From: Parachlorella kessleri
Lineage: Eukaryota > Chlorophyta > Trebouxiophyceae > Chlorellales > Chlorellaceae
Direction of reading: 5' to 3'
DNA: 19,790 nucleotides
NCBI GenBank assembly: GCA_001598975.1
Contig: BBXU01000977.1
Coordinates: forward strand, 1-19,790
A model generated the notes under the pieces. It did no database searches, was not told the DNA's origin, and was given only the letters and a program-made list of their open reading frames with translations. Below are positions 1-9,259 of this stretch, piece after piece; the stretch's first letter is position 1; each line of letters starts with the position of its first letter. The translations under genes and the position numbers were made by a program.

Positions 1-255
1 GGGGGGGTGGTCAGCAAACAACACGTCCCCTTGCAGATGCAGTGGTGTAGAGGTATCAGGACTGCTGCGACAATGACACGAACAGCCAGTGTGCCTCCTG
101 GAGCAGGCGAGATAGCTGGTGAAGGTAGAGTGGCCCAGGGTGGGGGGAACCAGCTGGGAGGGTGCTATGTGCTGGCCTCAATGGCGAGCGACCCGGTTTG
201 TAAGCCAGAACAAACCCTATATTGGTAGAGAGACACCAACTGTTGGCCAGCTCAC

Positions 256-1949
256 CTGGGGGAACGGCCGGTCTTGGCGCCTGACAGGGTGGCCAGGGCG
301 CCGGTGGCCACAATGTGGGTGGAGGGCTCGTACTTGAGGGCATGTTCTGCAAGTTGGACCAGAGCAACATGCGAGTCAGGGACTGAAGGGTACCCAAGAT
401 GATCCAGCAGGAAGGGAAACAATACTGACCCTACGTGTGGCATTATGCATGACCACTCACCGTAGTACTCGGCCACTGACAGGTTGTGGTACACAATGAC
501 GGGCTTCAGGCCTGCACATCGCAGGTACATGCAACAGCACCTCAGACTTCTGATGGACAGTAAACAGCAGTCACTAGCGTGCATGCCCCACCTGCCGTAT
601 ATACAAGAGGCAACTGCCATTACCGTGTCCAAGATGGCATATGCAATAGGCAACTGCCATTAACGTGTCCAAGATGGCATATCCAATAGGCAACTGCCAT
701 TACTGGGTCCAACATGGCATATGCAAGAGGCAGCTGCACTAGGTGTCCGAGTACTTGTAATGAGTGACCTGTGCAGGCCAGCCGCTCTCCCCGGACACCC
801 CCGCAGGTGGGCTACTCCTTGGCTAGATTACTGCAAGCAGCACACAGCTTGCAACAACCCACCGATGTCGGACATCTCCTTAATCATCTCCCGCGCCACC
901 TCGGTCTGATCCGCCTCAGCAGCCGCGCGTGAGCGGGGGCTCTGGGGCACATAGAGGTGCTGCAGCAGCATGGACGCAGGCGATGTTTGAACATGCTTGT
1001 ACATCGGTCTGACCAACACAGGCATGCCATGCAAGCTCAAGGTTTGGTGCAATTGATAATGCAGTCTTACGATGACAAGAAGGCAGGATGCATGGCATGG
1101 GAGTGAGCGTAGGGGATCCTCCTTCTGGTGCATCATACCCAGGGCCCCAGGTGCCACTAGTGCTCATAAGGAGGTGTTTCAAGCAGGGCGGCACTTATAC
1201 AATCTGTAGCGAAAGCAGGTGCGGTGCTCCTCCATGCGCACAGGCCTTGCAGGTTGCCAGCGTTGACAAAACACATGCCCTAAGACGGATCCCAAAACTC
1301 ATTGATCGCATCACAGTTGAAGAAGCCCACTGGTAAGCCTAACTGGCAAGCCAAGTAAAGCCTGACCCACCTTGGGCTCACGGGTCACCACACGGGGCCC
1401 TGCCTCGCGTGCACCAGACTTGAGGGTGGTAGAGATAGAGGCAACCCTCTTCTCCTCGCCTGCGGCTGCCGCACAAGCACCATGCCAGGTTCAGAGGACC
1501 AGCAGGATGCACGAGCGGAAGGCGTCATGGACCCAGCCACTCAGCGGGCTTCTAGTGCTGAACATAAGCCGACCTTGCCTGAGTCACACACTGGGAGCCA
1601 GCAACGCAGTAAGCAGGGTACCAACCTCCAACACAGCTTACCTTCCTTGGCCTTGGACGTCTTCTGCAGCGCATGGAGCTCATTGATGTCACGAGCGCGA
1701 GGGGCGTGAGCCTCGTTCACCAGGCGGCGCAGGTCGGAGGCCTCTTGGCTGCGCTCTTGAGCCTTGTCGTCTCTGCAGACAAAATGTGCGAAGTCAAACA
1801 CCCAGAACGAGTTGTGCGCGAGCCACCCTGGCGCCCCCCACCCTAGACGCTAGATGCTCCAGCAAAACCCAACCTCAAACGGTGCAGGCGGCAGCACTGC
1901 ACGTAGGTCCGAACCTTACAAGTGCTACTTACGCTGGAGCACCGGGCAT
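256..1949 (-). CDS. PCK1: ATP-dependent phosphoenolpyruvate carboxykinase, N-terminal part (partial, runs off left edge)
   Basis: The enzyme converts oxaloacetate and ATP to phosphoenolpyruvate, CO2 and ADP, the entry step of gluconeogenesis, usually in the cytosol. Six minus-strand exons join in frame: 1933-1949, 1642-1772, 1371-1465, 863-959, 461-511 and 256-346, about 160 residues. Matches to the plant enzyme seen by eye: INELHALQK (plant IDELHSLQK), STTLKSGAREAGPRVV (plant SASLASLTRESGPKVV), VIVYHNLSVAEYYEHALKYE (plant VLYNLSPAELYEQAIKYE), then GALATLSGAKTGRSPR. The Arg in TGRSP binds the substrate in this family. The start ATG at 1947-1949 gives a 17-nt coding exon ending MPGAPA at a perfect GTAAGT donor, and its phase fits the next exon. 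The P-loop, metal and ATP sites are beyond the edge; the intron after 256 continues out of the window, since 1-255 shows no continuation of the conserved DKRVV segment. Two acceptors six bases apart (exon start 1465 or 1459) are both in frame. Family call is firm; first exon less so. Confidence 0.93.
601..740. repeat. 40-bp tandem repeat (about 3.5 copies) inside a carboxykinase intron
   Basis: The core AGGCAACTGCCATTA recurs with starts at 608, 648 and 688, and a diverged partial copy begins at 728, so the period is exactly 40 bases. Each unit also carries TGTCCAAGATGGCATAT or a close variant. Copies differ by a few substitutions and no indels. The array lies in the intron between carboxykinase exons 863-959 and 461-511. 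It is a minisatellite; no coding role is seen. Confidence 0.9.
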
Positions 1950-3246
1950 CCTGACAGGTTCTGGCAACCAACCGGTCTTGCACTGATCGGAGGGTGACTA
2001 CCACAGGCAAGCAAGGGAATCGCAGAGCAAGTTGCTGTATCTACCGTTAATAGCACGGCAACGGGTTGGGGGGGAGGTTTTTATTTCGTGTTAGTCAGCC
2101 AATGCTGACATGGCCGCCTGCTTTGTAAACACAAGCACGCCTTAATCTGCTTCGACGCTGTGCACCCTTGCTGCAAACGACTTTATTACAAATGAGGGCA
2201 GCTAGGGTATGTGCTGTTCAGGCGTTGGTCCTTGGGTGCAAGATGCCCCTGAACGATGCCCTAGAGTAAGCTGTGAGACCCTGGCTTTGGACAGCGGTGA
2301 CAGACAACCGCCCAGTTGAGGGGAACAATTGTGTTGGGGCCACACCCGCTTCCTGCCAGGCTGGGGGTATTGGGCTTGCAACTCAGGCTGCTGCATGCAG
2401 AAAGTTTCTTTGGGCCACGCCTCAAGTAGCAGTACATATATACGGCAGGCGTGACCCTGGGTTGCTTCCCGCACACCTAGTGCGGCCAAGCTGGACTTTG
2501 GGCATGTTGAGTTGCCTGCAAGCGTTGAGCAACCCGAGGCAGGCCATTTCAGGAGCGTTGCTAGCTTCACCTTGCTGAGCTTGGTGCGTGGAAAGGGCCT
2601 CTGCACTGTATCTGCTTCCACTGGACGTGGTCAGGCCCTAAGGTGTAGCAGACGAGTTGGTCTTGTTGACTGCCTGCTGGGCCTGCCTGGGATCTAGCCT
2701 CCTTGCCAGACCATGCATGTTGCTCCCCTCTGTAGGATACCGAAGGTATGTCTCTCTTTTTTCAGATTTATGGTCTTCGGTCCTTAGTTAGGCCTTAGCG
2801 AGACCGCCCCCAGTCACTGCTGGCACCAACTGGGCTTGTCTAGCGCTGCCAGCTCATGAAATTCACCCGTTGCTCCGACGGGTCCTTTCTTTACCATACG
2901 CACAGTGCACCAGCGTGGTCATGATATACCCGTCCTTTTCTTGAATAAGGCAGATAGTCTGGACCAGTGCTGCCAAGCGGTCACCTGGTTTCCACCCAGC
3001 ACGGGGAAGTGCTTCCTCTGCGCAGCACAGAGGGTTCACTTCACACTGCTCCTGGCATCACACTTGACGTAGAAGCCAGCAACGTCCACTGCTCTTGTAG
3101 CCCACTGTCCACCTATGCCTAGCGCCTCGGATAGCTCACAGCAGGCGGAGCACAGGGCGCGGGTAGCATAGACAACGCCTGGCTGGAAGCAAGTAGGAAA
3201 GCTATAGCTCATAGGTCTAGCCCTCGTTACACGCGACGCTGTCCCA
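1950..3246. other. Divergent intergenic region, no gene recognised
   Basis: This stretch separates the carboxykinase (minus) from the Gln-rich gene (plus) and should hold both promoters. It contains the TATA-like site at 2078-2086, a TATATA-containing stretch near 2434-2444, and a very strong acceptor-like site (pyrimidine run CTCTCTTTTTTCAG) ending at 2765. That acceptor could mark a 5' UTR intron of the downstream gene, but no matching exon could be fixed. Open frames here have no recognisable protein features. Confidence 0.5.
2078..2086 (-). promoter_or_regulatory. TATA-like element upstream of carboxykinase
   Basis: On the minus strand this reads AAATAAAAA, about 130 bases before the carboxykinase ATG at 1949, an acceptable distance for a core promoter plus a 5' UTR of roughly 100 bases. 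It stands out from its GC-rich surroundings and is next to a C-run on the same strand. Position and composition are the only support. Confidence 0.35.
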
Positions 3247-3351
3247 ATGGCCTACCGACCTGGCGCCGAGTCTTACCGCATCGGCGTGGTGCTCGTGTTG
3301 GACTAGAGCAAGATGGACGACGTGACCTCCCAAGGCAAGAAAAGCGCGTAG
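3247..3351 (+). promoter_or_regulatory. Two small upstream ORFs before the Gln-rich gene
   Basis: ORF a (3247-3306) encodes 19 residues, MAYRPGAESYRIGVVLVLD, in a favourable CCAATGGCC start context with GC-rich third positions. ORF b (3313-3351) encodes MDDVTSQGKKSA in the same frame after a single TAG. Both end before the proposed main ATG at 3369, which is in a different frame. If transcribed in the leader they would be uORFs that dampen translation. Alternatively they are a fragment of an upstream exon interrupted by stops. Transcription is not shown by the sequence. Confidence 0.3.
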
Positions 3352-3368
3352 CAGCCGCCTTCTAGCTG

Positions 3369-6300
3369 ATGGCAGAAGTGGTGGCCTCTCACACAAGGCT
3401 TCCTTCCTTGGCTGCTGCAGGAGGGGGGGCAGCAGCTGCTCTCAACCAGGCTGCAGAGGGCCTTGTGTACGCAGCGTTACAGCAAGCTTGGGGGGAACTA
3501 GGCGGCCGGAATGCAGGCCTTGGCTCCAGTGAAGCTCCTCTCAGCACCGAGAGCTGTGATGTGCACAGCGACGTGCGCGTCAATGAGTTTCCTCTCCCAA
3601 CCGGAGTGCCTGCAGATGACATATCTCCTTTGAACCCAGCATTTGAGGATACTGTCATGGGCGGTGGGCCCGGGCATCAAGCCAGGGACGTTGTTGAGCG
3701 GCAGCAGCAAACAGCGGAGGCTGCAGCAGGTGCTGGCCAGCAGCCGCGGCAGCATCGAGATGAGGAGCGCACGGAGCAGCAGCAGCACAGCGGGGTGGAG
3801 GGAGCCAGCCGAATAAGAACGACCAGCGCTGAAGGGCACCCCGTAGAAGCTCTCATTAAGGCAACAGTTGGCTCCTTTGGCCAGTCCGATGTGCAGCCAG
3901 AGTCGGTGGCCGTGGAGCTTTCGGTCGGCCCTGATGATACAGTGGCAGTGAACCTTGCCCCAGTTTGGGAGCAGGATGTGAACGCTGCTTTCCGGCTTGA
4001 TGTTGGGCTTGAAGAGACACTCACAGTAAACTTGGCCCTAGCAGAAGAGCAGCATGTGGCGAGCGAGGCAGTCACACAAGAGGAGGAGGGAGATCGAGCA
4101 GCACAAAATATGGGCCAAGGCTTCCAGGCAGCTTTGCCTGGCTACGATGCAGTGGACAGCTTCCAGCAACCTCTGCTAAACTGGCGACCAGCTGCTGGTC
4201 TAGGCAAGGCCACAAGCGCTGGGGCACCTGGGAAGCAGCTGCCTACAGGCCTACAGGCGACAAGGAAACAAATATCACCTGTAGCCAGAGATGCCAAAGT
4301 GGCAGCCTCTATCAGCGGCCGGCTGCCGCCCACCAAGCAGGCCAATGGCTCTGACGGTGAGGAGAGGCATAGGCCAGGCCCCAAGCCGCTGGTGCGACCT
4401 AAGCCAGGCAACATGTGCCAAAACCCACCCAGCCTAAGGGCAGTAGGTGCACAACAGAGTCAGGGCCAAGTGCACCCTCGTCCGTCAGGCTCTCCGCTGC
4501 CAGCGGTGCTTCCTGCTGGGTGGGTGGAGACCACCAATGCCGAGTCAGACAGGGAGCGTCAGGGTGGCTATAGTGCAAGCTACGGCGTGGCGGACTTCAC
4601 AGGTGGGCTGACAGCTGGCCCAATGTCCCCTGAGGCTTGCAAAAGAAAGTATACATAACCCTTGGGCTGGCTAGTGTCACGTTGCACCAATTACCTGTGC
4701 AGGACTTGAGTGGGGGCCGCACCATGAGTCATCCCCAATTGCTGAAGGCATTGAGGTGAGCAGCTGTACCGATGAGGTAGTGTTTGTCTCAGTTCGCAAT
4801 CCCGTGGTTCATGTCAATGCAAGCATGCTCCCGATTCCAGCAACACAATATTGTAATCATAAAACGCTGACACACACTGCTATGGCGGCTGCAGACCATC
4901 ACAGTGGGGGGCACTTCTAACATGGCCATGATGTCCTCTGGCGGTGGGCTCAGCAATGGCCAGGCATCCCCGAGACAGCACAAGAATCGAATAGCAGCCA
5001 GCACTGTGGCCTCCCCCCTTTTGCCCCAGGAAGGGCAGGCATACTCAGTTTTACAAAGGTAGCAGGCCATGTGCCAGGTTCTGATCTCATGCCTTGGCAA
5101 TGTATGACTGCCATAGTTGTGGCCGACACGGTCGTGGGCCCAAAGCTATTAAGTGTGCAAAGCAGCGGTGCTGTCAGCTGTGGTAGAGGTTGCGTATCAT
5201 ATTCTGCTGACGGTGGCATGTGTGATCTGAATGGCTGCATACAATTGCCTGCCTTTGTGTCTGTGTCCAGGAAACGCAGCTTGAATAAAGGGGCACTTGA
5301 GCGAGGGCAACCTGGGTATGCAGAAGTCGAGCCAGATGCAATGTTTCAGGAGCCTCCTTCACCACAATCCCTTGGTGGGTTTGGCCTGCTGTCCTTACAA
5401 GCCTACCAGGACTTGCAGGCTGAAATGCTAATTAGGATGGACACTGACCAACGCATATTCACCCTGAAGCTTCACTGCTCTGTTGACTGCCAGCATGCGC
5501 TATGCTAACTGGTGGTGAGTAGTCATTTACATGTCATACAGGGCTCCAAGGGGACTCCCCAGTGTATGAGGAGGTAGCGCCGGTGGAAGCGCCCCCGCCC
5601 AGGAAGCCCGTATCCAAGCCATCTGTCTCCGAGATCCTGGCCAAAGCAGGCGTCAAGTTGAAGCCCAAGCAGGAACAGGGCGGACCCAGGACAGCGCCAC
5701 CAAGGCAACAGCAAACCATGAGTCGAGGTATGGAGCATGTCCATGTGCGGCAGGCCTTGTCAGCGAGAAACGCCAGTTCTGCTCTCACCCTTGGTAGGTC
5801 AGGGAACTTGATAGGACCATGCAAGCATGGCAGACAGACCCTGGATTTGCTTGGGTAGTCAGCTGGTTGTGCATCACCTTGGTGACTGCAACTGACGTTC
5901 CTGGTAGAATAGTGTGAGAGCAGTCTTGCAGATGAAAACTTACGACCATTAGCTCACTGTTTTGCAGCTGGGATAGCGCCTCTGCCGGCCGGTTTTCCTC
6001 AGCAGCTCATGGACCCGCGGGCTGCTCCTACTTATAGTGCTAGTAACATGCCTGGTGTCCCAGATGGGCAGCAGTTCTATACCCCAGTGCCCAGGCAGCT
6101 GGGACCTTATACAGCCATGACTGGCAGCCCTGCAGCAGGCACTCATGCACCACAGTGGGTCTCGCAGGATCAAGCGCCCGCCCAAGGCTTTCCAAATGCA
6201 AGCCACCAGGTGCACTCAGGCCAACCTCCCCAGCAACAGCAGTGGCAGCAGGAAGGAGAAGGGTATAGCATCGCAGCCAGCTGGCCGCCATATGAGGGGG

Positions 6301-7033
6301 CCAGGCTACCTGCGTTGTCGCCGGTGCGTTAAAGGAGCATGTATCGTGCAACATGGCTGCTCCATGGGTCCCAAACCATTAATTTGCAAGATGTCAGAGC
6401 CTTCCATGGAGTAATGTCCCTCATGACCTTCTCTGCGCCAGACTGCAAGATGGGATTGCAAGGGTTACATGTGTCTGTTGACTGCTTCAGGATGCCACTT
6501 ACCCACCTGACGGCGGCATGGCGGCCAGCGGACCAGGACTTATGCCGTGGAACCCTGCCGGGGTCGTCTACCCCGGGCATTATGCCGCTGCTTATGGGGT
6601 TATGCCATATGGCAGCTCCCCAATGGCAGCAGGCGCACCAAGTTCTGCTTGGTACGGGCCCCCGGTAGAAGCTGGTGGCCCCTATGGCAACTCCTTGCCG
6701 CCCCTGCCAGGCAGTGCTGCTGCGGCTGCAGCCTGGATGGCAGGGCAGGCTCAGTATGCTGGGCAACAGGCGTCCTGGCCAGCGCCCACGCACGCACCCA
6801 TGTATGATCCACGGCAGCAACAGCCACCACAGCAGCAGCTTGGGCAGCAGCTGTACAAAGCGCAAGGGAAGGTTCGACCGACTGTTCCCAGGCAGCATGG
6901 AGTCTTCATAGCACGGCCCAGCAAGGTGTTCCATGGCTTACAGGCTCGCAGCAGGCACCAGCCCCAGAAGTACCAGGTACCCGTGTTGTTTCGAAGTGTC
7001 CGTCCACATGGTATTGAGCTGTTGGGCACATAG
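3369..7033 (+). CDS. Gln/Pro/Ala-rich low-complexity protein, multi-exon, not recognised
   Basis: I do not recognise this protein. Supported exons: 3369-4602 (ATG after an in-frame TAG), 4703-4755, 5542-5727, 5968-6323 and 6491-7033 (TAG). Between the second and third, coding sequence ends at a donor at 5374. A 25-nt exon 5350-5374 keeps the frame and would give about 798 residues in all. The better-looking acceptor at 5270 gives exon 5271-5374, which does not fit exon 4703-4755 in phase, but fits an alternative donor after 4519. The first exon has a 26-residue internal repeat and many Gln and Glu. Later exons read KPSVSEILAKAGVKLKPKQ, then Met/Pro/Gly/Tyr-rich sequence and QQQPPQQQ runs. No signal peptide, membrane segment or enzyme motif is visible. 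The start is uncertain: an acceptor-like site also ends near 3420. No TGTAA follows for 1.5 kb, so the last exon may instead splice onward (donor after 6976) towards the CPL gene. Confidence 0.55.
3909..4058 (+). repeat. Internal 26-residue tandem repeat in the Gln-rich protein
   Basis: Two units, 3909-3986 and 3987-4058 (the second 24 residues long), share the pattern A-x-x-L-x-V-G-x-x-[DE]-T-x-x-V-N-L-A-x-x-x-E-Q-x-V, about 12 identical residues of 24 plus conservative changes. The DNA has diverged more than the protein, which argues that this frame is really translated and under constraint. Confidence 0.7.
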
Positions 7034-7388
7034 TCTCACCGCAAAAGCGGCGCCCCACTACCTCAGACCCTTTGCTTTTGCTCATGGGTATCTGCTGGGA
7101 ATGTGGTAGTGGGCTGAAGACAGCTCTCCTGCGTTGCGTCCGAAGGGTTGACACGCGTGGGTAAAACCGCAAAACGACCTCTCCACACTCACTGCTGTGC
7201 TCATGTATTGCAGGACGATGGTCGCCCGGCGTTCTCTCTGAAGTAAAGCCTTGAAGATGGGAGAGCTTGATATCGGACATAGCACTGGTCGCTGGCAAGG
7301 TAGCATTCTCTAGTATTGCCTTGCTGGCATCCCAGTAACTTGTGACATGAGGAGGAAGACCTGGTGAACCACCTTGTGACTGCCCCAT
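6906..7388 (-). CDS. Doubtful antisense ORF, 160 codons
   Basis: An ATG-initiated open frame starts at 7388 and ends inside the antisense of the last exon of the Gln-rich gene. The N-terminal half reads like plausible protein (for example YWDASKAILENATLPATSAM), but no family is recognised. TATA-like sequences lie upstream on this strand: GTATAAAG at 7426-7433 and TATATTTTAT near 7441-7452. The nearer one would leave a very short leader. The nearest TGTAA on this strand is about 440 bases past the stop (near 6466). Long chance frames are common in GC-rich algal DNA. Confidence 0.18.
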   Translation of the reverse strand: MGQSQGGSPGLPPHVTSYWDASKAILENATLPATSAMSDIKLSHLQGFTSERTPGDHRPAIHEHSSECGEVVLRFYPRVSTLRTQRRRAVFSPLPHSQQIPMSKSKGSEVVGRRFCGETMCPTAQYHVDGHFETTRVPGTSGAGACCEPVSHGTPCWAVL

Positions 7389-8607
7389 CGAACTATCATG
7401 ACAACTGTGTATTAGTTCCAGCCGTCTTTATACTACTCTTCATAAAATATAGCGCATGCCCCCGCTGCTTGCCCCTTACAGCCCAGGCGACTGCTCTGCT
7501 GCTTTGTTAATTGCCCTCGTCCCCTAAAATAGGATTGCCAGTATAGGCACCTGCGTAAGGGCAGTCCGGGGTTCTCTGTCAGCGACATGGAACACCGGCA
7601 AAATTTTTGATATTTTAATCTAATAGGTAGCCTAATCTAATCATATACCACCACCTACATGCTGCCAAGAAAGCCCCAAAAACGGGACCACCACAGCCTT
7701 GCCAAGATAGGGGCCAGCGGCGGTGGGATTTAGGGACTTCCTGCGACCCCCTCTTATTCCTTCGAGTACCTTGCAGTGTTCATCATGGCATGTAGTCCAG
7801 TGAGGCAGCACACGTTCAAAAGCTTGGGGACAGAAATGTTGTCATGTGTCCACCGATAAAGAATAGCATACCCCTCTCGCCCCTTTGTTTGCACAGCCAA
7901 CCTTACTAATGCCTTGCAACCAGCCCTGTCTGGATAGTTTCCCCAACCTCTCCTTGATGCGCACTACCTGTCAACCATAACCAAATCAATGTGAGGGCAG
8001 CAGAAGCTCCATCTTGCCCATCTGCGTACAGCCCCTTCCCAGTGGGAGCCCTTTCTGTGCCTGCCATACCCCCACTCAGCGACTGTCACAAGCTGCCCTG
8101 CTCGTCATCTGTGGCTAGCCTTGTGGGTGGGTCTTCATGTCTGCCATTGGAAGGAATGCAAAGGCCTGCTGCTCGACAGACAGGCAAACAGGCAATTGCG
8201 TGGTGTGACACATTTTCAAACATGGCGGGCAATATGTTGTACCATTGGGACCTTGGCGAGATTGCTTCTCTTGAAATCGATGAAAACCACAAGCTTGCTC
8301 CCAGCTAACCAGCTTCCAAATAATTCATCTGACATAGACACTGGTCATATCCGTTTTGGGTGTGCACCCTGCCAGCAGTGGTCTGAAGGCTCGCAACCGA
8401 GGCCCGCGCCAGCGAACCGCAGAGTAACTTCAGCCCTGGCAGCGTAAAGCAGCAACAAGGCGCCCGCAGTGCCCTGTGGGGCCTGTACCTGGCCCGTGCC
8501 ACCGGCAAGCCACAGAGCCTTGCGTTTAGTATGCTGTTGGGTTTTGCCGCTGATGGGGAGTAGGTCTGACCATTCGGTGATCCTAAGCCTCGTAGGCTGC
8601 CCTGGCG
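7034..8607. other. Gene-poor stretch between the Gln-rich gene and the CPL gene
   Basis: No convincing exon is seen on the plus strand. AT-rich patches occur at 7441-7452 and 7601-7650, with TAATCTAAT present at 7616-7624 and 7633-7641. An open frame at 7991-8308 (plus) has some Pro/Ser-rich sequence but no recognised motif and could be chance or a leader exon. No TGTAA occurs on the plus strand here, which leaves open whether this is an intergenic spacer or a long intron. Confidence 0.45.
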
Positions 8608-9259
8608 ATGTGCCCTGCCAGCTGTTCCCCAGCCCAGACTGGGAAGGCCAGGAGCTCCTGGCTGAGAACAAAATCAGAGCGCAAGGCACATGGTCAGTAT
8701 CTATACATCGTCGAACTCGCACAGAAGTCAACCTCTCCCCATCAGTTGCCCTATCCAGTCGAGTTCTTGGGAAGCCCAGGGCTCTGGTACCTCCGCCGTG
8801 TTTTGTTAACGCAGTCTCGCACGGTTCCATGTTTCAGGCACGCCTATGATCAGCCCATTCTACTGGTCTGTCACTTGCTAACAGGAGGTGGGTGTGGAGT
8901 TGACGATCGAGTGCCCCAGTGTGCAGTTATTATCTTGTCTGCCTTGTCATCTGCGATGCTGATCTTCGAATGCTCAGATATATACACCATGCGCTGGTTG
9001 CGTTCAGGCCCATCTTTCATCCTTGCTCCCCAGCAGCCTCACAGCTTGGTTGACTGGTAAGGTTCTTACGACACCATAGCTCCCCGCCTGCTTCGAGCTC
9101 CCCGCAGTCTCTACCCTGGGCTCGCTTGCTAGGCCTGGGTATTCAACACACACCTGGACTGCAGGTACTTGGACCGGCACGCGGTATGCACCCGAGAAAA
9201 CAAAGCCTTGGTGGTTTTGCACCCCCCAGGCCAGCACTACCTTTTGGTGGCGCTCCAAG
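8608..9259 (+). other. CPL N-terminal conserved segment (first two exons)
   Basis: The segment VPQCAVIILSALSSAM aligns by eye with plant CPL CPPLAILTTISSCG. The second exon reads CTRENKALVVLHPPGQHYLLVAL, matching plant CLRDNKTAVMLLGGEELHLVAM. The junction 9056/9165 splits a Trp codon and preserves the alignment, as does 9259/9493. This segment precedes the phosphatase core in plant CPL1/2. Sequence before about 8840 shows no similarity I can see and may not be coding. Confidence 0.75.

Noticed and set aside
2202..2621. Minus-strand 139-codon frame in the divergent region
   Set aside because: No recognised domain, no fit to the carboxykinase exons (whose start is at 1949) and composition like chance GC-rich sequence.
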